The notes under the pieces: model-generated
Database searches by the model: none
What the model saw: only the letters and a program-made list of their open reading frames with translations
What the model was told of the DNA's origin: nothing
NCBI RefSeq assembly: GCF_030548295.1
Contig: NZ_JAUOSB010000004.1
Span: 124,001 to 188,000, forward strand
DNA: 64,000 bases
Reading direction: 5' to 3'
From: Wenyingzhuangia sp. 2_MG-2023
GTDB lineage: Bacteria; Bacteroidota; Bacteroidia; Flavobacteriales; Flavobacteriaceae
Program-made: the position numbers and the translations under genes
Part shown: piece after piece, positions 1-8,291 of the stretch
Position numbering within the stretch: position 1 is the stretch's first letter
Layout: each line of letters begins with the position of its first letter

Positions 1-519
1 GAATGTCAACGTTGCTAAATCTTTTATAGCTACGGGACCAATAGGAGGTTTTTCACCTGCAGGAGAATATAAAATACTTGAATCTGTCAACCCATATTCC
101 ATAAGAAAGGAAGGTTTCACCTTTTTTGACACCTCTAAAACATGAAAACGAAAAGCAACACCTTTGTTATATGTTCTTATGTAAAGTTTAGCTAAAGTTC
201 CTTCATAATCTAAGGAAAGTTCTAGTTCATTATAAGTATCTTCTATTTCACTAAATTGCCCCCATACAGGATTCCATTTTTTATTTACCTGTTCTATTTT
301 TGTAGCTAAAACACGAACCTTTAAACTTTGTAGAATTGAAATTTCAGAGTCACTAACTAATTCTTTTTCATCATCGTAAAGATGGTATTTTAAAGAACCT
401 TGATGATTCTCTAATACAACTTTAACCAACCCATCAGGAGATTTTATTTCTAACTCTTTGGATTTTGCGCAACTAAATAAAGTGAGTGTAAAAATAATTG
501 CAAATAGTATTTTCTTCAT
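1..519 (-). CDS. GH97-like glycoside hydrolase lipoprotein, N-terminal part (cut by window edge)
   Basis: The frame is open from the ATG at 519 to the first base of the window (173 codons), so the gene continues outside. The start MKKILFAIIFTLTLFSCAKS is a lipoprotein signal with lipobox LFSC. The next residues (KSPDGLVKVVLE, then KYHLYDDEKELV, VWGQFSEIEDTYNEL and KGVAFRFHV) match the N-terminal beta-sandwich of GH97 enzymes (SusB type), which are alpha-glucosidases or alpha-galactosidases. The catalytic TIM barrel is off the window, so retaining versus inverting type and substrate cannot be read. It is the last visible gene on the minus strand of the locus and would act as a periplasmic or surface exo-enzyme. 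The family call comes from motif recall and is fairly secure; the substrate is inferred only from its neighbours. Confidence 0.72.
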   Translation of the reverse strand, partial: MKKILFAIIFTLTLFSCAKSKELEIKSPDGLVKVVLENHQGSLKYHLYDDEKELVSDSEISILQSLKVRVLATKIEQVNKKWNPVWGQFSEIEDTYNELELSLDYEGTLAKLYIRTYNKGVAFRFHVLEVSKKVKPSFLMEYGLTDSSILYSPAGEKPPIGPVAIKDLATLTF

Positions 520-540
520 TATTTTGATGATTGTTTAATT

Positions 541-870
541 TTATTTATTGACAACTGTTATTGCATTCCCTTTTTTATAACGGATTGTATTCGCTCCTTT
601 TAACTCTAATTTTGAAAGTTTCAGCTTACTATGTAGCACTTTAACATCCGCTTTAAACTTATTCTCTTTTTTGACAATATTGATAATTCCATAAGCATAC
701 CTATTAGACCTAAAATATTGACCTTCCAGAGCATTAAACTTCATGACACCCAAAGACACTGTCCCCGCTACCAATACCACATAAAGACATAACTACTTTA
801 TGAACGTAATCTCCTTTATATGTTTTTAAGACAAGCTAATTGTCAACTTTATTTTGAGCAGTGAACTCTA
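541..870 (-). pseudogene. Decayed gene remnant, family not recognised
   Basis: A 79-codon minus-strand frame (541-780) ends 21 bases before the GH97-like start and has a protein-like composition (GQYFRSNRYAYGIINI, then a lysine-rich tail). Upstream, another frame reads coherently as LVLKTYKGDYVHKVVMSLWYW (about 774-836) and stops just where the 79-codon frame opens. Still further upstream that frame has an in-frame TAG near 837. The simplest reading is the 3' end of a gene carrying at least one frameshift (near 780) and one nonsense codon, its 5' part deleted or degraded. It sits between two catabolic genes, so it was probably another member of the same locus. A genuine short ORF is possible, but it has no signal peptide and no known domain. 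Confidence 0.4.
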
Positions 871-980
871 TTAACAATATTTATTCTTTATAATATGTAA
901 ATTGTTTTATACAAAATCTAAAATTAAATTACGAGATAAGAACATACTTCTCATCTTAGGGCTATAAATGTTGCAATGTC

Positions 981-1020
981 TTATGTAAAACGAACGTTTA
1001 ATACACTTCGTTTTACATAA
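981..1020 (-). terminator. Inverted repeat, probable terminator of the sulfatase gene
   Basis: The repeat has perfect 14-bp arms (981-994 and 1007-1020, core GTAAAACGAA) around a 12-base loop, 12 bases past the sulfatase stop codon. There is no U-run on the minus-strand transcript side, so it may work as an RNA-stabilising 3' stem rather than a classical terminator. Confidence 0.5.
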
Positions 1021-1032
1021 AAACACTATTTA

Positions 1033-2451
1033 TTAATTTAACAATGTTTTTCTTTCTTCAGAAAACGTATTTGCTGGTGGTGCTTTTGGCAAAGTCTTTT
1101 GAAACACTTCAAGTTTCTCTGTTAAAGCTTTTACTTTATCTGGATAATCTGCAGACACATCATGTTGCTCTGCCCAATCTGTACTAATATCATACAATTC
1201 TGTGCGGTTCATTTTTTTGTTAGTTAACAATTTCCAGTTTTCATCTTGTACAGCTGCACTTGGCCAAAAATAAGGACGATTACTAGAGTAACGCCAATCC
1301 CAATAAATAGCTTTTTCTCGCTTATATTCTTGTCCTTTTATAGCTGCAACAATACTTTCTCCATCAGACTCGTACCCCTCAGGATATGCTGCTCCTGCCA
1401 ATTCCATAAATGTTGGCAATAAATCTACAGCTGACATTTGAGTTGTTTTATCTACTTTTCCTGCTGGTACTGTACCAGGCCAACGTACGATAAACGGAAT
1501 ACGTACCCCTCCAGCAAATAATGAGCGCTTACGTCCATGAAGCTCTTTGGTTTCTCCTACAGAATAAAACTCACCCATTCCTGGTCCTGTAGAATTGTCT
1601 TCCGTTCTCTTTTTAGTACCTGTTATTTCTGGACCGTTATCTGAAGAAAACAGCACTAAAGTATTGTCATCTATTCCCAATTCTTTTAACGTAGCAAATA
1701 GTTCACCTATACGAGCATCGTATTCGGAAACTACCGCTGCATAAACCTGTTGCTGCTCATCCAAATGCGCATATTTCTCCATGTATTCTGCTTTAGGATA
1801 ATGTGGTGTATGTGTAGCATGAATCCATGCATTGATAAAAAATGGTTTGTCTTTATTACGTTTTGCAAAATCTATTGTTTTGTACAATGTAGAGTCTACC
1901 TGCATTTGATGCAATCTACCCGCAATATTAAAGGCTCCATATTCATCATAACCATATTCCAACGGAGTAGGAGCATCTTTTACATGCGTATTTGTAAGAT
2001 GCCATTTACCAAAATGAGCCGTAGTATAACCAGCACTTTTAAGCATGCGTGGCAACATTGGTGCATTAGGATCTAACCAATCTGGCATGTTTCTTTTGGC
2101 ATGAGATTCTACAGAAGCAAAATGTCCATGTACACTTTGTCTTGCTGGAAATTGCCCCGTTACCATCCCTACTCTACTCGGAGAACAGACAGGGTTAACA
2201 ACAGAAAAGTTTTGAAAATCCAAACCGTCAGCAGCCATTTTATCCAAATTAGGAGTTTCTAAAAACGAACTGCCATGAATTCCTAAATCTTTATACCCCC
2301 AATCATCAGCAAAAATAAAAATGATGTTAGGCTGGTTTTCAGTAATGGTTTCTGTTCCTTTTGTTTCTGTTGAATTTTCTGTTTTATTCTTGCAACTTTG
2401 AAAAGATGTTATTACAATTAAACAGAGTGTAATTAATTTAATAATTTTCAT
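1033..2451 (-). CDS. S1-type (formylglycine) sulfatase lipoprotein
   Basis: This is a 472-residue type I sulfatase that hydrolyses sulfate esters, here probably on a sulfated algal glycan. The N-terminus is a lipoprotein signal with lipobox TSFQSC near residue 20. The metal-binding start FIFADDWGYKDLG and the activation motif C-S-P-S-R (Cys89, converted to formylglycine in active enzymes) are intact. Later conserved blocks are HFGKWHL and SSDNGPE. Length is normal for the family. Cys-type maturation needs an FGE or anSME encoded elsewhere; GldK in this window shares the FGE fold but lacks the cysteines. The gene lies 71 bases after the modular enzyme gene on the same strand, so it is probably co-transcribed. 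The S1 subfamily and the position of the sulfate removed cannot be read from the sequence. Confidence 0.93.
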   Translation of the reverse strand: MKIIKLITLCLIVITSFQSCKNKTENSTETKGTETITENQPNIIFIFADDWGYKDLGIHGSSFLETPNLDKMAADGLDFQNFSVVNPVCSPSRVGMVTGQFPARQSVHGHFASVESHAKRNMPDWLDPNAPMLPRMLKSAGYTTAHFGKWHLTNTHVKDAPTPLEYGYDEYGAFNIAGRLHQMQVDSTLYKTIDFAKRNKDKPFFINAWIHATHTPHYPKAEYMEKYAHLDEQQQVYAAVVSEYDARIGELFATLKELGIDDNTLVLFSSDNGPEITGTKKRTEDNSTGPGMGEFYSVGETKELHGRKRSLFAGGVRIPFIVRWPGTVPAGKVDKTTQMSAVDLLPTFMELAGAAYPEGYESDGESIVAAIKGQEYKREKAIYWDWRYSSNRPYFWPSAAVQDENWKLLTNKKMNRTELYDISTDWAEQHDVSADYPDKVKALTEKLEVFQKTLPKAPPANTFSEERKTLLN

Positions 2452-2522
2452 GATAAATATTTATTTGTTGATTATACTAACTTCTATATTATATGCCTCT
2501 CTCACTAGAAACACATTCTATA

Positions 2523-5500
2523 TTATTTTTTATAGACTTTGAATGTTCTTTGTTCTTTTTCATTCAGAACTTTTACATAATACATTCCCTTTTTTAAAGC
2601 ACTTAAATCCATATTAGATTTGTACGCTTCTTGTTTTAGCAATTGTCCTAAGTTGTTATAAATAAACATCGTTGTTTTTTCATTCGAAATTCCTTTTACG
2701 TATAAGACATCATTTGTAGGATTTGGATAAACAACAATTGCATTGTTATCAAAATCTAGCTCATCATCTAAATTTAGCGTAACTGTACTGGTAGAAATAA
2801 TGATTTTTGGTTTCTCATTATCGCTTAAGGCTGTTTCTTTGCTATAAATACTATTTGTAATAGCAGAATCTTTAGAGATAATTTTAATTGAAATAATCTT
2901 ATTTTCTTCTATCTGAGAAAGAACTGTACTAGTAACATCCCATTCTATGGTTTGACCATTATTAGTAACTGAACCTAAGGATATTTCACTATCTGGAGCA
3001 TTGTTCCAATTGATAGCTGTTTCTGTCCAATTATCATTCGTAATCAAAAAAGCTTCGTAGTTTCTAATTGTTCCAGGAACTTGCTCTAAAGTAAGTATAA
3101 ATTTAGCTGTAGCAACTTCTGAAAGAATGCTTAGATCAAATTTCACAAATGAATCACGATTCAAACTTGAAGAATTATCTCTAACCAATAACTTTACAGC
3201 TCCATAATTATTGGTTGCAAATTTATCCCAAGTATAAGCATCATCGGTAGGATAAATTGTTACACCTGTATCTACAGTTTCTTGTTGAATTGTAATCTCT
3301 TTTTGACCATAAATAGCTGAGCCATCAGTAGCCGTTGCCGCAACAGTAACTGTTCCTAAAGTTTGTGCTGTTAATACTCCCATAGTATTAATGGTAGCAG
3401 TACCTGTTCCGTTGATAACAGACCAATTTATACTTGGATCATCTGCATCAACAGGCAATATTGATGCTTGCATTTGAAGAGTTGCTCCTACCTGAACTGT
3501 GTTTACTCCATTTGGACCAAATACATTAATCGATTTCACTAGAGGTTTCGTTACTACCGTAATAGAAACCAACCCTGACACTCCTGAATTATCCGCAGCA
3601 GTTGCATGTATATAAACCGTTCCGTCATTACTACCTATAAATATACCGTCTGAACTTATAGTACCAGTACCTCCCTCTGGCTCTACTTCCCAAACAACAT
3701 TTTTGATTGATGCATCTTCTGGTAAAACAAAGGCTTCCATTTGTAATTCTTCTCCAATTTCTACAGCAATAGCTCCTCCTATACCTTGTACAGTTACATC
3801 AGTAACCGGATTCAATTCACTCACCATAACTTCTGTTTGTGATGAAATTTCACTACCATCATTAGAAACAGCAGTAACTGTTACCGTACCTGTAGCAACA
3901 CCTGTCAACAAACCATTTTCATCTATAATAGCTGAACCTGTACCATTAGCTACAGACCAAGTCACACTTTGATTAGCCGCATCTTCGGGTAAAACTGACA
4001 CTTCCATTTGAATTGTATTGTTCTCAAAAACCTCTATAGAACCTTCTTCAAAAGACAATGAAGAAACTAATATTGGGCCGTTGATTATAGTGTTAATTTC
4101 TAAAGAATCTAAAGCTGTATTGTATATTCTAAAATCATCCAAATACCCATTATACCCCACCCCTACAACAGCAAAAGTATCACCTGTTGCAATATCTTTC
4201 GGATTTCCTGCAAGCGTAGTTGATGCAATTAAATCACCATCAATATATAGCAATACATCATCCGATTGGGGATTTGGTATACTTGGCAACACCACAGCAA
4301 AATGATGCCAATCAGATGTTAAAGACAAATTATCTCTACCCCACTTATGACCATTTACAGCAACACTAAACTCATTAACGTTTCCTATGATTTGAAAACG
4401 CTCTCCTGTTGCTTCTGTTCCGTAGCTAAATAAACTTCCTGAAGCAGCTGTTGTTTTGAACCATCCTGCAATTGTACGTGCAGCAGCCCCTTTAGGAAAA
4501 TTGCCTATATGATCTGTTATTTTTATCAAGTCCTCATCTCCATCCAATAACAATGAAAAATCTCCTTCTTTGGTTAAAGAATTGTTAAAAGTTGGATTTC
4601 CAACCAAAGTTCCATGATTTTCTCCTATTTCATCATTCAAATTATTTTCAAAAAGATATTGAGAAACGATTCCTGGCACAGGTGGTTCTTCTATTGCATC
4701 TAGATAATTAATTTTTCCTATAACCTCTCCATTAATTTGAAAGTTAATTTCCTTTGAAACATTTAAACTCCCTCCTTCTTCTATCAAAATATTTCTAACA
4801 CTTGCATCTGATGCTACAAGAACAGAATCTCCTGCTTTGATAACTACATCTGCTGTAGATGTTGGCAACGCACCACTAGACCAATTTGATGTATGACTCC
4901 AATAATTATTAGAAGAAGTATCAAATCTGTATTCTTGATTAAAATAAGCTCCAATAGGTCTTGTATACGTTTCGTAATCTGGCTTTTTAGATTGTTGCAT
5001 ACGCTCATCTATTTCTTTAAACATCTCAAACTCTTCTTGTGTAATTGCTCCAGCAGTTACGGTATTTGCCCAACTATGCGCTCCACCAGCATCGGTCAAA
5101 GTTCTTACAAAACGATATGCTTGTTCAACATCAAACAATACAGGAAAAGTTAATTTTGTACTTGTCCAATTTTGACGCATAGGTGTCCAAAAATGTCTTA
5201 ATATTTTTTTACCATTAAAAGTTACCCAAGGCATATTTTTAGTTTCTTCCAAAGTCAATTCCTCGTAAGCCCAAGAGTTTGGTGGTGCACCTGTAGCAAG
5301 TGGTGTAGGATGTCCCGCAGAAAAATCATTATAAGTACCACCTGTAGGCCACAAATCAACTACTTTATGATTTGCATTCACTCCTATACCATTTGATCCT
5401 ACAGTTTTGTCAAAATATTTTTTACCATAATTTACAGTAATCGCAAAGTTTGGGTTCACTGCTTTTAGCATATCTACAAAATTGGTCACCCCACCAGGTA

Positions 5501-6395
5501 GTGATGTAGCATGATCTACCCAGAAACCATCTACCAAACCTAAATCATTAAATCTTTCAACAAAACCCTGACATAGCAGTCTCCATGCTGGCCCTTCAGC
5601 CCCATCAAAATTCTCATCATAATAATTCTTCCATGCTGCTTTATATTCTGCGTTGTTAGGAGTACCTCCTGTTGCAGAAGGACCATCTGACGCAATGTAT
5701 AAAATCACTTTTTTACCACTATTTTTAAAAGCTTGCAGTGCATCAATAATAATTTGTTCATTCTCCTCAGACGGAACAAAATCTGGATGTATTTCATTGG
5801 CAATATCTATATAAGGATGATTTCTTAACGTATAATGATATCCGTGTGCATTGTTTGTTAAATTAGAAATTACATAGCCTACCGTTTTAAGCGTATCTGC
5901 TATTTGCTTTACACCATTACTGTAATTTGCACCCGCAGCCACAACTGCATCTAATTTAGAACCACCTTGCACTGTAAATCGGACTCCCCATTTTCCAGAC
6001 ATCCATGCTGCTGTAGTATCATCTGTAGAAGGTGTTACTTGTTGCACTGTAAATTGCTTGCTATAAGTCGCAACTGTATCTCCTTCTAAATCTTCTATAC
6101 TTCCAACAATGCTAACATGATGGCTCATGTCATGGTCTCGACTTTGCAACACAACATCATATCCTGTTCCGTTCTTAGAAAGTGATAAGTATGATGCGTC
6201 ACTCGTATTTTCTAATGTTAAACTTAGTTGATGTGCTTCATCAACTGTAATTGAGAAATCGTTTTTTATTGAATTTTGAGTATCTCCATCTGCATAAGCA
6301 TGCGTAAGTGTCTGACCAAAAACCGCAGTGCGAAGAAGTAATAAAAACAGTACAAAGAATTTTATTATTGTCTTATTGCTATTTTTTATTTTCAT
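2523..6395 (-). CDS. Large secreted modular glycoside hydrolase, GH107/GH29-like endo-fucanase candidate with LamG, three Big_2, CBM96-like and T9SS sorting domains
   Basis: The protein has 1290 residues. After a signal peptide (1-27) comes a beta-rich segment, then a TIM-barrel-like region (about 125-480). Its VDGFWVDHA (Asp294) resembles the nucleophile strand of GH29/GH107 enzymes, and His401 in LRHFWTP is a possible acid/base. Then follow a small repeat module (about 495-570), a LamG/concanavalin domain (about 577-768), three Ig-like Big_2 repeats (about 772-1040), a CBM96/DNRLRE-type domain (about 1042-1210, with AINWNNAP) and a type A T9SS sorting domain (about 1218-1290, YPNPT then GMYYVKV). 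It should be exported by the T9SS and attached to the surface or released. It starts 8 bases after the GH29 gene, which strongly suggests one operon and a fucose-containing substrate. Accessory domains are clear; the GH107 assignment is inferred from one motif and context. Confidence 0.68.
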   Translation of the reverse strand: MKIKNSNKTIIKFFVLFLLLLRTAVFGQTLTHAYADGDTQNSIKNDFSITVDEAHQLSLTLENTSDASYLSLSKNGTGYDVVLQSRDHDMSHHVSIVGSIEDLEGDTVATYSKQFTVQQVTPSTDDTTAAWMSGKWGVRFTVQGGSKLDAVVAAGANYSNGVKQIADTLKTVGYVISNLTNNAHGYHYTLRNHPYIDIANEIHPDFVPSEENEQIIIDALQAFKNSGKKVILYIASDGPSATGGTPNNAEYKAAWKNYYDENFDGAEGPAWRLLCQGFVERFNDLGLVDGFWVDHATSLPGGVTNFVDMLKAVNPNFAITVNYGKKYFDKTVGSNGIGVNANHKVVDLWPTGGTYNDFSAGHPTPLATGAPPNSWAYEELTLEETKNMPWVTFNGKKILRHFWTPMRQNWTSTKLTFPVLFDVEQAYRFVRTLTDAGGAHSWANTVTAGAITQEEFEMFKEIDERMQQSKKPDYETYTRPIGAYFNQEYRFDTSSNNYWSHTSNWSSGALPTSTADVVIKAGDSVLVASDASVRNILIEEGGSLNVSKEINFQINGEVIGKINYLDAIEEPPVPGIVSQYLFENNLNDEIGENHGTLVGNPTFNNSLTKEGDFSLLLDGDEDLIKITDHIGNFPKGAAARTIAGWFKTTAASGSLFSYGTEATGERFQIIGNVNEFSVAVNGHKWGRDNLSLTSDWHHFAVVLPSIPNPQSDDVLLYIDGDLIASTTLAGNPKDIATGDTFAVVGVGYNGYLDDFRIYNTALDSLEINTIINGPILVSSLSFEEGSIEVFENNTIQMEVSVLPEDAANQSVTWSVANGTGSAIIDENGLLTGVATGTVTVTAVSNDGSEISSQTEVMVSELNPVTDVTVQGIGGAIAVEIGEELQMEAFVLPEDASIKNVVWEVEPEGGTGTISSDGIFIGSNDGTVYIHATAADNSGVSGLVSITVVTKPLVKSINVFGPNGVNTVQVGATLQMQASILPVDADDPSINWSVINGTGTATINTMGVLTAQTLGTVTVAATATDGSAIYGQKEITIQQETVDTGVTIYPTDDAYTWDKFATNNYGAVKLLVRDNSSSLNRDSFVKFDLSILSEVATAKFILTLEQVPGTIRNYEAFLITNDNWTETAINWNNAPDSEISLGSVTNNGQTIEWDVTSTVLSQIEENKIISIKIISKDSAITNSIYSKETALSDNEKPKIIISTSTVTLNLDDELDFDNNAIVVYPNPTNDVLYVKGISNEKTTMFIYNNLGQLLKQEAYKSNMDLSALKKGMYYVKVLNEKEQRTFKVYKK

Positions 6396-6403
6396 AATGA
6401 TTT

Positions 6404-8197
6404 TTATTTGATAGGTTTGATCATAACAGCTTTTAAACTTGATGTTTGGGGATCTCCTTCTACTAAAGAAACGGAGATAGTATGCTTACCAGCTGTTTTA
6501 AATTCAATAATACCCATGTTGTAAAATTGATATTTTTCTGTTGCTGCTTGTTGATTTTGTACCCTAACACCTTCATCGGTTACGGTTTTCCATACCAAAC
6601 GATCATTTCCTTTATAATTTAAATCTAAATAGTAATATCCTGGCTGTTGTACATTTACTGTCCACGTTACTTTACTATCATTATTCCATTCACTTACTTG
6701 GTTTGCATGTTTCCATTCTCCAAATTTCTCCATCCATTTAATTTCACTTTCAACAGCATTCTGAACTTCTGAAAATTCTACACGTAACAAAGCATCAATA
6801 TTTGGATACACTCCTAAAGTTGTATCTACTTTTACTTTTTCAGTCTTGGTTTCTAGTTTAACCTCTATAACGGAGATGAGAGATTCTGAAGATTTAAAGG
6901 GTAGGTCAAAAATTGTCCAATCTTTATTTTTTGTAAAAGAAATTTTCTTGGAACCATTATCACTTAACAATGAAGCTGATGTTATTTTGGCATCAATACC
7001 TGGTAAATATAGCTTACCGTCTTGTGGCCAATCAAAAACAGAGAGGAACAATGAGTTTTCTTGTGTAGTTACATCTCCCCATGGCAATGCATGTTTCCAA
7101 GGAGAAGCTCCTGCATTGTAGACCACTTGTGGATATTTCTCAATCCAATCTCCTGCTTCTTTTAAAAATTTCACTCCAATTTCTGGAATAGCACCATCTG
7201 GCCCTGGACCGACATTAAACAAATAAGTACCACCACGACCCACTGTAGAAATAAGACGATTTAAAATTTCTTTTGGGCTTTTAAAATTGTTATCGTACCA
7301 TGCATAAGACCAAGAATCATTATTTGTATCGCAAGTTTCCCAAAGTCCTTCAATATTTTGTGTAGGCACTTCCATATCTCCGTTGCTAGAATAATCTCCC
7401 ATTCCATGTCCAACCCTGCTACACATCATGGCATTTGGTTGTAACTCTCTAACCATAGTAGCCAACTCTACTACATATTCCTTTTTCATGTCTCCAGGAG
7501 TATCAAACCAAACAAAATCAATTGCTCCATAATTGGTACATATTTCTTTAACTTGTGGCTTGCACTTGTTGTAGAAATAATCTTTAAACTTTGCTTTTTT
7601 TCCATCCTCATCTAACTCAGGCCCACCTGTTGCACCTGGAGTTGTCCAATCTTGGTTATGTGAATAATAGAATCCAAAACTCAAACCTAACTCATGACAA
7701 GCTGCAGATAGTTCTTTCATAGGATCTCTGGCAAAAGGAGTAGCATCTACAATATTAAAATTGCTTACTTCAGAATCAAACATAGCAAAGCCTTCGTGAT
7801 GTTTGCTAGTAATAATAATGTATTTCATACCCGAATTTTTTGCTAACTGGGCAATTTTTTTAGCATCAAAATTTTGAGGATTGTAATCTTCCGCAATTTT
7901 CATATACTCTACTGGTGGAATATCTGCCACTCTTGGGTTCATGATCCATTCACCAATTCCATAGTATGTTTTATCATTCCAAACACCTGCTAACTTAGAG
8001 TACAAACCCCAGTGAATAAACATTCCAAAGTTACCTTCGTCAAACAACTTAGCTTTTCCATTTTTAAGACTTTGAACAGAGACATTTTTCTCCCCCCACA
8101 TCTCACTCATATTTACCTTTTTATCATCTTTTTTTTGAGCACACACAAATGATGCACTCAAAACCATTACCAAACAGTTGATTATGAAATGTTTCAT
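6404..8197 (-). CDS. GH29 alpha-L-fucosidase
   Basis: This 597-residue secreted enzyme (signal peptide 1-20, ending SFVCA) releases terminal alpha-L-fucose by a retaining mechanism. Family blocks are present in order: GMFIHWGLYS, YIIITSKHHEGFAMF, FGFYYSHNQDW and the nucleophile strand DFVWFDTPGD (Asp232), then LFNVGPGPDG. Beyond the catalytic domain (to about residue 360) lie a beta-domain and a C-terminal module (about 470-597, WTVNVQQPGYYYLDLNY) resembling a CBM35-like or GH29-associated beta-sandwich. It has no T9SS sorting domain, so it is probably periplasmic and works on imported oligosaccharides. It is the first gene of the run GH29, modular enzyme, sulfatase. The acid/base residue was not assigned, and exact linkage specificity cannot be predicted. 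Confidence 0.93.
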   Translation of the reverse strand: MKHFIINCLVMVLSASFVCAQKKDDKKVNMSEMWGEKNVSVQSLKNGKAKLFDEGNFGMFIHWGLYSKLAGVWNDKTYYGIGEWIMNPRVADIPPVEYMKIAEDYNPQNFDAKKIAQLAKNSGMKYIIITSKHHEGFAMFDSEVSNFNIVDATPFARDPMKELSAACHELGLSFGFYYSHNQDWTTPGATGGPELDEDGKKAKFKDYFYNKCKPQVKEICTNYGAIDFVWFDTPGDMKKEYVVELATMVRELQPNAMMCSRVGHGMGDYSSNGDMEVPTQNIEGLWETCDTNNDSWSYAWYDNNFKSPKEILNRLISTVGRGGTYLFNVGPGPDGAIPEIGVKFLKEAGDWIEKYPQVVYNAGASPWKHALPWGDVTTQENSLFLSVFDWPQDGKLYLPGIDAKITSASLLSDNGSKKISFTKNKDWTIFDLPFKSSESLISVIEVKLETKTEKVKVDTTLGVYPNIDALLRVEFSEVQNAVESEIKWMEKFGEWKHANQVSEWNNDSKVTWTVNVQQPGYYYLDLNYKGNDRLVWKTVTDEGVRVQNQQAATEKYQFYNMGIIEFKTAGKHTISVSLVEGDPQTSSLKAVMIKPIK

Positions 8198-8240
8198 TAG
8201 ATTTTAATTCAGTTAGATTAATAGATTCTATTGATGTATA

Positions 8241-8279
8241 AAAATCAAAAAACACCCCAGTTTTTAAAAACTGGAGCGT
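8241..8279 (-). terminator. Rho-independent terminator of the TonB-dependent transporter gene
   Basis: On the minus-strand RNA, 8279-8252 folds into a 14-bp stem (ACGCTCCAG pairs with CTGGGGTGT through two G-U wobbles, plus five A-T pairs) followed by a T-rich tract (8251-8241). It separates transporter transcription from the GH29 operon. Confidence 0.8.
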
Positions 8280-8291
8280 TTTTTTGATTGC

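Noticed and set aside
541-780. 79-codon ORF as a complete functional gene
   Set aside because: It has no recognised domain, signal peptide or promoter, and an adjacent frame continues its apparent protein; treated as part of a decayed gene.
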